DNA of 60,637 nt from an uncultured Chitinophagales bacterium (GTDB lineage Bacteria > Bacteroidota > Bacteroidia > Chitinophagales > JAHDHT01): the NCBI GenBank assembly GCA_938023075.1, contig CALHDG010000087.1, forward strand, positions 1 through 60,637. The letters run 5' to 3'. Below, one piece after another: positions 26,332 to 33,481 of the stretch. A program made the position numbers and the translations under genes. Each line of letters starts with the position of its first letter. Within the stretch, counting starts at the first letter, position 1. Under the pieces are notes generated by a model. It did not search any database, had not been told where the DNA came from, and saw nothing but the letters and a program-made list of their open reading frames with translations.

Positions 26332-26523
26332 TCAAGCAAACCGTTTTATCAGTTCTTTTTCTTCAGACAGAATTTTGTCAGCAAATTTTTTGAGATCAAT
26401 TTTTTCAATTTTAGAATCTTCAAATAGAAGTTCTTTTTCAATCTTATCTAACAAATTCTCTTCGTCAATAGCCATTATTTTTTTGATTAGTTTATATTTT
26501 TTTGATGATACATCTTTAGCCAT
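26332..26523 (-). CDS. Small antitoxin-like protein upstream of the Doc remnant
   Basis: A 63-residue, highly charged helical protein (MAKDVSSKKYKLIKKIMAIDEENLLDKIEKELL...). The pattern 'K..LI..I...D.e.lL.kIE' is typical of small antitoxins or partner proteins found ahead of toxin genes in Bacteroidota. The next frame downstream on the same strand is the truncated Doc toxin, so it is probably the surviving partner. No DNA-binding motif is obvious. A second, plus-strand toxin-antitoxin pair starts 196 nt away in the divergent direction. Confidence 0.55.
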   Translation of the reverse strand: MAKDVSSKKYKLIKKIMAIDEENLLDKIEKELLFEDSKIEKIDLKKFADKILSEEKELIKRFA

Positions 26524-26719
26524 ATTGTTTTTTTTGAGGATTAAAGATACAAAGGTTTAATATTTTTGTGTAAAAATAGAAAAGCTTACCCACGTTAATT
26601 CGGACTTTACCGACAAATTGAATTAACTTGCAGCTATAAGTAATTGCAGTATAGCCATTATAAAAAAAGTGCATTAACTGTTTAATTCTTGGTTTACCGC
26701 AAATAAAATATGACAAAAT

Positions 26720-26965
26720 ATGACAAAACGAAGCCAACAAATTAATAAAATAGTAAAAAAGATAGCAACAATTGCTGAGGAAGACTTAAATAAAGTGGAA
26801 GCTTTTGTTGATGAATTAAACGGCAACAAAAATGAAAATTCAGTAAAAAAAAATAACCGCTTGCGAACAACAGACTTCTCTTTTGCCAAAGCCAGAAAAA
26901 TCACAACAAAACTAAACAGTGCTTTAGCTGATGAGATTATTAGTGAACGAGCATTAGAGCAATGA
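26720..26965 (+). CDS. Antitoxin of a VapBC-type pair
   Basis: An 81-residue lysine-rich protein, helical in its first 35 residues (SQQINKIVKKIATIAEEDLNKVEAFVDEL), whose stop codon overlaps the following PIN gene in ATGA. Small size, charge and four-base overlap with a PIN ribonuclease mark it as the cognate antitoxin. A 10-bp tandem duplication (AATATGACAA twice, 26707-26726) covers the start codon, producing two ATGs in different frames; the second gives this protein. The duplication may serve as an operator. Confidence 0.7.
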   Translation: MTKRSQQINKIVKKIATIAEEDLNKVEAFVDELNGNKNENSVKKNNRLRTTDFSFAKARKITTKLNSALADEIISERALEQ

Positions 26966-27393
26966 AAATATTCTTAGATACTTCGTCACTTGTTAAGCTT
27001 TATCATAATGAAAGCGGTTCAGAAGAATTAATCAGACTGCTTGAAGAACAAAATATTGAAGCCATATTTCTTTCTGATATTGCAAAATTAGAGTTCAGTT
27101 CAGCTGTTTATAAAAAGGTTAGAACAAGAGAATTGAGTGAAAATGATGCCTCTGAATTAGTTCAATGTTTTGAGTCTGACTGTAGCAAATATTCCTTCAT
27201 CAATTGCAACAATGAAATAATTGAAGCTGCAAACCAATTACTTAAAGCGTATGGAACTAAGGGGTTAAGATCTTTAGACTCTATACAATTAGCTTCCGCT
27301 CTAAAAGTGAAAACTAAAATTTCATTAGCCTTATCTGCTGATGAAAAATTGAAAGCTTTTATATCTTCCAAAGGTATTAAAATAGATACCTAA
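26962..27393 (+). CDS. VapC-type PIN-domain ribonuclease toxin
   Basis: A 143-residue PIN-domain protein with all expected acidic residues: DTSSLVKLYHNE at the N-terminus (Asp 6), Glu in IAKLEFSSAVYKK, Asp in GLRSLDSIQLASAL, and Asp in LALSADEKLKAF. This is the VapC arrangement; the enzyme is a Mg-dependent endoribonuclease that usually cuts tRNA or rRNA and is inhibited by the antitoxin encoded just upstream with a four-base overlap. Length is normal. In contrast to the PIN toxin at the start of the window, this one looks catalytically complete. Confidence 0.88.
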   Translation: MKIFLDTSSLVKLYHNESGSEELIRLLEEQNIEAIFLSDIAKLEFSSAVYKKVRTRELSENDASELVQCFESDCSKYSFINCNNEIIEAANQLLKAYGTKGLRSLDSIQLASALKVKTKISLALSADEKLKAFISSKGIKIDT

Positions 27394-30017
27394 CTCTCCT
27401 CCACCTCCTCAGCACTCTTCACATTATCATCAGGCGTTCGGTCAATTAAAATATTCAACGGGTCAACCCCCGCTTTTTTGGGGCGAACTTTGAGTGGAAT
27501 GGTTAACTCATTCACCTCTTCGGTAATTTTATGCTTCTTTAAATAAATTAAACTATCAGCATAATTGTACACGCCTACGTCTACCCAATCGTTTAAGGGT
27601 AGGGCGGTTTCGTTACCCAAACTGTCGGCTTCGTATTTTTTACTGTTGAATTTCAGGGTCAATTCAAATTGCTTGTCAGCTATTTTTTTGTAAGAAGCTT
27701 CTTCAGTTTTGTTTTCGTAGATCGTAATGTTTTCAAACATATCGGTAATTAAATATTGCAGACTGTCGGGTGTAGCGGCTTGTAAATAGCGCATCAAATC
27801 TATGGTGGTTGGATAGCCGGTTTCTACCCAATCAAATTCATTTAAATAATTTTTTAATGCGGCATTTACAACATCTTCGCCAATAAAATCTTGCAAGGCA
27901 TATAACAATAAAGAGCCTTTATTGTAATGAATATATTGCTGCCCTTCGGTTTTAACAATGGGCTGTTCTTTTTTGGTTTCAAGCGTTCTACCTGTTAAAT
28001 AACTGTCCAACTCTTCTTTCAAAAATTGTTGCATCATTTCGCGTTTAAAGTTTTTCTTCATCACCATTAAAGCACTATACTGCGAAAGCGACTCCGACAA
28101 CATCGCACTTCCCTGCACATTGGCTTCGGATACCTGATGCCCCCACCATTGATGCGCCACCTCGTGTGCCGTTACATAAAACGTTCCGTCAATGTCATCC
28201 GCACCGGCATCTTGCATAAAACCGATACCTTCACTAAAAGGCACGGTGTTGGCAAAACTTTGAGCAAAAGTACGGTAGCGCGGAAACTCCATAATACGCA
28301 GTTGCCGGTATTGATAAGGACTAAAATTTTCTGAGTAATAGGTCAACGATTCTTTCATCCCCTTCATCATTCTATCCAAATTATGCTCGTGCCCTTTGTG
28401 ATAATAAATTTCAAGGTTTACGTTTTTGCCATCTGCCGACTGCCAGGTATCTTTCAGCACTTCATACTTTGCCGAAACTATCGAATAGAAATTAGCCATC
28501 GGCATATCCATCTTATAATGAAAATATTTACGCTTGTTTTCTTCCCATTCTTTTTGCAAATAACCGGGTGCAATCGCAATTTGGTCGGTACTGGTACTTA
28601 CAATAATTTCAAAGTTAATATGGCTGGCATCATCTCCAAATAAATTTTCACTTAAGCCACGTGGGTCATCCCTTTTCATCATCCTTTCCTTTTCAGGTAA
28701 GTCTTGTTCTTTTCTTTTACTGTCGCTGCCTAATTCAAAATCGGCACTATAACCAAAAGTTGGAAAGTAATCGTAGTTGTTAAAAAAGGTGCCGTTTTTT
28801 ACAAGGCTCGTGCTGGTGCCACTTTCTTTAAAGCCTATAGTTTTCCGGTTGACGGCAAAGGTCATTTTTATTTGGTCGCCGGGTTGCATGGCTTGGTTCA
28901 GGCTAAAAATTTCGTAGTTATAGTCTTCATATTTTTTGTAAGATGTTGCTCCGCCTTCAAATTCAAGCAGGGTTAATTTTGCATCGTCATCACTTGATTT
29001 TTGTATATGAATTTGCTCAATTACTTCATTCGTTTTATTTTTTATAAGATAATATCCATTGGCTTCAATAGCCGTTGTTTCCGGATAAATATCAACTTCC
29101 ACATAAGTATCGGTTATTTGTGGTTGCGCAATAAATTCATATTGTTTTAAATCTTTTTCGTAGTTTGCTTGCAAGGCTTCACGGGCATCCGAATTTTGAT
29201 ATTTATTTAAAATATTGTTATTATAAAAAATATAACAACCCGATAACAGAAACATTAAAAAAGAAGTAATGGTTAACATAGCCACCGGACGAGCAAAGCG
29301 TAACTTAGCAATTCGCCAGCGCATTTTTAGCATCGTTTCTGCTCCTCGTGCCGAAAGCAAAGCGATACCTCCAAAAATTAAAACACTAAAAGCCAACCAA
29401 TAAAATTTGTACCAACTAAAGGTGGGTATTTGCAAACTGTAGCCATTCATATCGGAATAAGGACCTAAACTGCCACTCTTAAATTCAAATAAATTATGCT
29501 CAATACCCAACTGCCCCATAAACATTTGCGACACAATAAACAACAAAATAATGGCGTGCCCTACAAATTTATTATTAACTACGGTATGAATAAATAAAGC
29601 CAAAACAGTAGTAAAGAGCAGGTCTATTAATGAATTGCCAAACAGCACTTTCAGGTACAAGGCAACATCAATTTCATAAAAGCCTCTGCTAACTTGAATT
29701 AAAATACCTGCCAGCATCAGCACTAATTTAATGATGATAAAAATAGCCAGCATAGCCAAAAATTTTGAAATGATATTGGTGAAATTTTTAACCGGTGTGG
29801 CATCGTGAATGAGGTTGAATTTTACATCCCGTTCTTGCCAAATTAACTCACCGGTGTAGTAAATAATAATAATGTAAAAGAAAAAAGTAAAGCCTGAAAT
29901 TACATTGCAAACCAGATAGGTTGTGGCTAACATTTGTGTTCCAAAAATTTGCCCCATATTAATGGCGTTAATTAATAATAAGCCCAAACCCATTAAAACA
30001 ATTGCTGCAAAAGGCAC
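27390..30017 (-). CDS. ABC-2 permease (C-terminal half) fused to M1-family aminopeptidase, 3' part of a frameshifted gene
   Basis: An 875-residue product starting with a GTG inside what should be a longer protein. Residues 1-270 are polytopic membrane sequence; the rest is an M1-type metallopeptidase with the zinc motif HEVAHQWWGH at about 617 and the downstream SES at about 635. Proteins joining an ABC permease to an M1 domain are common in Bacteroidota and usually total ~1,200 residues. The preceding frame ends only five nucleotides away, and the reading frame here is open back through NILKS. Together they equal a normal-length protein with one base missing. The role is probably export or processing of peptides together with the ATPase upstream. 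Confidence 0.85.
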   Translation of the reverse strand: MPFAAIVLMGLGLLLINAINMGQIFGTQMLATTYLVCNVISGFTFFFYIIIIYYTGELIWQERDVKFNLIHDATPVKNFTNIISKFLAMLAIFIIIKLVLMLAGILIQVSRGFYEIDVALYLKVLFGNSLIDLLFTTVLALFIHTVVNNKFVGHAIILLFIVSQMFMGQLGIEHNLFEFKSGSLGPYSDMNGYSLQIPTFSWYKFYWLAFSVLIFGGIALLSARGAETMLKMRWRIAKLRFARPVAMLTITSFLMFLLSGCYIFYNNNILNKYQNSDAREALQANYEKDLKQYEFIAQPQITDTYVEVDIYPETTAIEANGYYLIKNKTNEVIEQIHIQKSSDDDAKLTLLEFEGGATSYKKYEDYNYEIFSLNQAMQPGDQIKMTFAVNRKTIGFKESGTSTSLVKNGTFFNNYDYFPTFGYSADFELGSDSKRKEQDLPEKERMMKRDDPRGLSENLFGDDASHINFEIIVSTSTDQIAIAPGYLQKEWEENKRKYFHYKMDMPMANFYSIVSAKYEVLKDTWQSADGKNVNLEIYYHKGHEHNLDRMMKGMKESLTYYSENFSPYQYRQLRIMEFPRYRTFAQSFANTVPFSEGIGFMQDAGADDIDGTFYVTAHEVAHQWWGHQVSEANVQGSAMLSESLSQYSALMVMKKNFKREMMQQFLKEELDSYLTGRTLETKKEQPIVKTEGQQYIHYNKGSLLLYALQDFIGEDVVNAALKNYLNEFDWVETGYPTTIDLMRYLQAATPDSLQYLITDMFENITIYENKTEEASYKKIADKQFELTLKFNSKKYEADSLGNETALPLNDWVDVGVYNYADSLIYLKKHKITEEVNELTIPLKVRPKKAGVDPLNILIDRTPDDNVKSAEEVEES

Positions 30018-30022
30018 TGATT

Positions 30023-30970
30023 TTAAGATGTTTTAAAGTAGATGCTCGTCATATTTTGAATGCTTTTGAGCTGATTGCCAAAGCCAAAACTAAAGCTTGC
30101 TTGTGGCAGTTGCATCGGCGCACTTTGATTAGAAACTTTATTTACAACAGCTTTTTTCTTCTTCCATTTGCTATCTCTAACCACATTAAAATTAAAAAAG
30201 AAATAACTGATGAACAGACAAAGACAAGCAATAGGCAACCAAACCATACGATAAAAAGCAACGATTCCGCCGGTTGGTGGAGGTAAGGAATTTTTTTCGG
30301 CGGTAGTCCAATATTGCGTTTCATAAAAAAAGGCATTTAGCCCAAATGGGTCGAATAGGGAAGCCAGTTTTTTATTTTCTATATCCGATGTAAAAGAATC
30401 AACGCCTAAATACAACACAATCATTAAAACCCCAATTACATAAACGTAGGTTATTTTCCGGCTCAATGCGCCACCCATAAAAAATATAGAACCCAAAATA
30501 AATAAAGCAGGTATGCCTTGCAAGTAGGGATAAATATAGTTCATCAAATTAACGGCAACAAAATGTTCTTTTTCTGCCCAAGGTGATAATTGACCAAACA
30601 GCATACCCAAAATGGGTCCCAAAAAAATAAACAAAACGACAATAAAAGAACCGATAAATCTGCCACTTAAATATTGCCATTTTTTAGTAGAAGTTGTAAA
30701 AATGATAGAAGAGGTGTTGTGTTCAAAATCGCGCACAATTGGCACGCCCATCACTGCCGAAATAATCAACATACCCAAGGCAACAAATACCAAATGAAAA
30801 AAGGTTAAAGTGAACATCGCGTTGGGAGCTACCTTTCCGCTACCTATGCTTACTTGAACTACATCGGTAGTTACCATAAACATAGCCAAGGCAAAAAGCA
30901 AGGCAAAATAAATATAGGTTGCGGGTCGTTTTAGGCGGTATTGTAGTTCGAATTTTATGGTTTCTAACAT
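30023..30970 (-). CDS. ABC-2 permease, 5' part of the same frameshifted gene
   Basis: A 315-residue membrane protein: MLETIKFELQYRLKRPATYI then about six helices, typical of ABC-2 permease subunits. It ends abruptly at IYFKTS, right where the family would continue with more membrane helices. Adding one A to the A-run at 30031-30034 (minus strand) turns the ending into IYFKNILKSVPFAAIVLMG and joins this frame to the aminopeptidase frame downstream, giving about 1,193 residues. I therefore read it as the N-terminal part of one gene, split by an indel (real or sequencing error). Confidence 0.8.
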   Translation of the reverse strand: MLETIKFELQYRLKRPATYIYFALLFALAMFMVTTDVVQVSIGSGKVAPNAMFTLTFFHLVFVALGMLIISAVMGVPIVRDFEHNTSSIIFTTSTKKWQYLSGRFIGSFIVVLFIFLGPILGMLFGQLSPWAEKEHFVAVNLMNYIYPYLQGIPALFILGSIFFMGGALSRKITYVYVIGVLMIVLYLGVDSFTSDIENKKLASLFDPFGLNAFFYETQYWTTAEKNSLPPPTGGIVAFYRMVWLPIACLCLFISYFFFNFNVVRDSKWKKKKAVVNKVSNQSAPMQLPQASFSFGFGNQLKSIQNMTSIYFKTS

Positions 30971-31041
30971 GGTTTTTTAATTTATTGAATTATTAATTAG
31001 GAAGTATGAAATAAGAACTACCCCGACCTTTATCTTGCGAT

Positions 31042-31090
31042 AAAGCCCACCCCTTCGCAAGCGAAGGGGAATTAGTTCGGCAGACTGAAG
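31042..31090. repeat. GC-rich hairpin of a second short repeat type
   Basis: CCCCTTCGC-AA-GCGAAGGGG is a perfect nine-pair inverted repeat (31050-31069), embedded in AGCCCACC...GAAGGGGAATTAG...CGGC. A partial relative with the same AGCCCACC and GAAGGGGAATTAG flanks occurs near 36135-36195. Confidence 0.5.
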
Positions 31091-31094
31091 TTTC

Positions 31095-31191
31095 TAATAT
31101 AGCCCCGATTGTAGTGTTTCCTGTCACGCAGTGCAGGAAGTAGCGGAAAGCGGGGAGACTGCTAATGCGAGCCAAACTGTTTCGCTTCAAA
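31095..31191 (+). ncRNA. Structured intergenic element, copy C (candidate Flavo-1-like RNA)
   Basis: Plus-strand order: TAGCCCCGATTG, AGTG, variable stem TTCCTG/CAGGAA, TAGCGGAAAGCGGGG, then a 35-nt tail ending TTTCGCTTCAAA. This is the shortest stem of the six copies. It lies between the ABC ATPase and permease genes, antisense to them. Confidence 0.7.
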
Positions 31192-31225
31192 TAATTTAAA
31201 AAATGACTTTGCATAAGATGTACTT

Positions 31226-32113
31226 TTAAGTTATTGCCAATTCTGCACTACCAAATATCTGCGCAAAATAAACATCCTCCAAATCGGGGGTAACACTTTC
31301 AAAACCATCACCAGGATTGGTATCACTTAAAATATGAATAATGGGCTTACCCGCAATCAACTTTTCAGAAACTACATTAAAGTTAGTTTTGTATTCGCTT
31401 AAGGTTGTTTTATCAATAATTTTTTTCCACACTCTTCCTTGTATAGATTCAATGGCATCCAACGGATTGCCTTGCAACAATAGTTCGCCTTTGTTAATTA
31501 CAGCCATATCGGTACACAATTCTTTTACATCTTCTACAATGTGAGTAGATAAAATAACCACCGCATGATCGCCCAACTCGCTCAATAAATTTAAAAAGCG
31601 GTTGCGCTCTGCCGGGTCTAAACCTGCTGTGGGTTCATCAACAATAATTAATTTAGGATTGGCAATTAAAGCCTGCGCTATACCAAAACGTTGTTTCATT
31701 CCACCAGAATAGCCGCCCAAGTTTTTCTTTCGTTGCTCGTATAAATTGGTTTTGTTTAGCAAGGCTTTCACCAATTCTTTGCGTTCCCCTCGTTTGTTAA
31801 TGCCTTTTAAAACCGCTACATGATTCAATAAAGTTTCGGCATTAATTTTAGGATAGACACCAAACTCCTGCGGTAAATAACCTAAAGTTTTTCTCAACTT
31901 ATCTTTTTCTTTTAGGATGTTGATGTCATTAAAAACAGCGATGCCAGTATCGGGTTCTTGCAAGGTAGCGAGTATGCGCATTAAGGTAGATTTGCCTGCG
32001 CCGTTTGGTCCTAATAAACCAAACATTCCTGTTTTAATAGTCAGGCTTACATTTTTAAGGGCTTCTACACCATTGCTGTAGGTTTTTGATAGATTGTTAA
32101 TGGATAGTTGCAT
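31226..32113 (-). CDS. ABC transporter ATP-binding protein
   Basis: A 295-residue ABC ATPase. Motifs in order: Walker A GPNGAGKST (about 34-42), Q-loop YLPQEFG, signature YSGGMKQRFGIAQAL, Walker B LIIVDEPTAGLDP and switch His in STHIVED. The C-terminal ~80 residues form a short accessory domain as in ABC-2 type exporters. It would power the permease/aminopeptidase product encoded downstream after a 255-bp gap that holds two repeat elements. Its promoter is well formed (see the promoter upstream). Confidence 0.93.
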   Translation of the reverse strand: MQLSINNLSKTYSNGVEALKNVSLTIKTGMFGLLGPNGAGKSTLMRILATLQEPDTGIAVFNDINILKEKDKLRKTLGYLPQEFGVYPKINAETLLNHVAVLKGINKRGERKELVKALLNKTNLYEQRKKNLGGYSGGMKQRFGIAQALIANPKLIIVDEPTAGLDPAERNRFLNLLSELGDHAVVILSTHIVEDVKELCTDMAVINKGELLLQGNPLDAIESIQGRVWKKIIDKTTLSEYKTNFNVVSEKLIAGKPIIHILSDTNPGDGFESVTPDLEDVYFAQIFGSAELAIT

Positions 32114-32164
32114 TTTAATTAGTGGTTTATATTTTTTATTAATGTAAGAAAATTAATTGAGTTG

Positions 32165-32204
32165 CAAATATAAATAATTTTTAGCTATTATGCAATGCAT
32201 AGTA
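32165..32204 (-). promoter_or_regulatory. Promoter of the ABC exporter operon with overlapping palindromic operator
   Basis: On the minus strand TTG, 20 nt, TATATTTG fits the Bacteroidota promoter consensus (TTG-N19/20-TAnnTTTG). The -33 TTG lies inside the perfect palindrome TATGCATTGCATA (arms of six around one base; two further matched pairs beyond one mismatch). A repressor bound there would block sigma contact. No candidate regulator gene is adjacent. Confidence 0.6.
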
Positions 32205-32289
32205 CTTTGCTTTGTTGTTACATAAAGAATACTAATTCAACTTGCTCAAATAATAACTCAAATAAAACTAAACATGGTTGTTGAAAAAT

Positions 32290-33195
32290 TTAGTTTAGTT
32301 GAATTCTTTCGGCTCTAAAATCAAAAATCCATTGTAAAGCATCTTTAGTATTACGCCATATATGCCAATTGTTAGCCGCATAAACTATCGCTTCACTTTC
32401 ATCGCCAAAACCTATATGGCTAGGTAGTTGTTTGGGTATGGTTTTTTCGCCTATTAAAAAATCAATTACATGTACGTTTTGCTTATAGGCTTTTAATAAA
32501 AATTTATATGCTTTTTCACTGTAAGCATTTTTTTTGAAATGATACAATGCCCAATTATAATTATAAGCGGCAGAAGCTCCTTTCGGCAATTTTCTATACA
32601 GTTCTTTAAAACTCCTTAGTTTGTTATTTTCTAAATATAAAGTTGAAAGGATATACCGTATGCCCTGATTATCAGCTTGGTTTAACCTCATCAATTCTTG
32701 ATAAATTTTAATGGCTTCTTCTGTTTTACCCAAGCCTAAGAGACAATCAGCTATACCTGCTTTTGCTTCCATATAGGGACGGGTTTCAAAAACACCCCAA
32801 AAGTTACCCTTGTATTGTTTAAACAATTCTTCACCCAATTTTTTTTCTACTAGTTCAGCAGCAGTTGTGAACAGGCTAATGGCTTTGGGAATGTCATTTT
32901 CTTTTCTACCTAAATATACAAAAGCATCAGCGTTGTTGGGGTCTAATTCCAACGCTTTTTTTACTAACTGTCGTCCTTTGATTTCCGATAATTCATAAGC
33001 TTCATAAACCATATCCTGGCTTTTTTCTATAGTGGTTCTTTCTTCTGGAAAATCAGACAAACTTTTGCCCTCCATATTTTTCATAAATGCTTCTTTCTCT
33101 TCATCCGAGTTAAATTGCTTACGGTTTAATTTTCTGAAAAAATCTTTGAATTCTTTTTGAACCTTACTAACATCGTCTTTGTCTTTTTTTGGCAT
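32290..33195 (-). CDS. Tetratricopeptide-repeat protein (ST7-like)
   Basis: A 301-residue cytosolic protein with a charged N-terminus (MPKKDKDDVSKVQKEFKDFF) and TPR-type helices from about residue 65 onward: SEIKGRQLVKKALELDPNNADAFVYLG and AGIADCLLGLGKTEEAIKIYQELMRLN are canonical. The segment GNFWGVFETRPYMEAKAG resembles the conserved core of ST7-like proteins, which occur as unannotated TPR proteins in bacteria. Probably a protein-protein interaction scaffold. A TAAATTTG -7 box lies 17-24 nt before the start codon on the minus strand (33212-33219), implying a very short leader. Confidence 0.75.
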   Translation of the reverse strand: MPKKDKDDVSKVQKEFKDFFRKLNRKQFNSDEEKEAFMKNMEGKSLSDFPEERTTIEKSQDMVYEAYELSEIKGRQLVKKALELDPNNADAFVYLGRKENDIPKAISLFTTAAELVEKKLGEELFKQYKGNFWGVFETRPYMEAKAGIADCLLGLGKTEEAIKIYQELMRLNQADNQGIRYILSTLYLENNKLRSFKELYRKLPKGASAAYNYNWALYHFKKNAYSEKAYKFLLKAYKQNVHVIDFLIGEKTIPKQLPSHIGFGDESEAIVYAANNWHIWRNTKDALQWIFDFRAERIQLN

Positions 33196-33395
33196 AACTT
33201 TTACTTTTTATCAAATTTACTTATTTATAGCGGATTATTAGAACTTAGAAGCCAGTAATGCGAAGAAAATAAATTTATCATTCTTACAGATTATAATTTA
33301 CTTTGGAACAATGAGAAAATAAATTTACTATCTATGATAAAACAGTTTTTTATTAGGCGAGGCGAAAAACGCAGGCTTAGCGGGGTTAAGACAAG

Positions 33396-33451
33396 GCTTT
33401 TCAACAAAGTATATCAGAAAATTGCAAAGTCAGAATATAAAGTTATTTTTT
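33396..33451 (+). promoter_or_regulatory. DEAD-box helicase promoter with conserved upstream box
   Basis: TTG (33422-33424), 19 nt, TATTTTTT (33444-33451) is a near-consensus promoter. The 40 bp from GCTTTTCAAC to AGAA are 33/40 identical to the greA promoter region. This also shows that the TTG in this stretch is a promoter element rather than a start codon. Confidence 0.65.
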
Positions 33452-33481
33452 TCTTATTCCTTTGCAACAATCTTATTACTT

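Noticed and set aside
31095-31191. Structured element as simple intrinsic terminators
   Set aside because: The copies lack T-tracts after the stems, occur in both orientations relative to genes, and carry long conserved loops and a tail that terminators do not need.
30993-31214. A 73-residue minus-strand frame between ABC genes
   Set aside because: It lies within two repeat elements and is an accidental frame through them.
33422-33481. Upstream TTG start extending the helicase by 20 residues
   Set aside because: The TTG is the -33 element of a promoter shared with greA; the extension has no family similarity.
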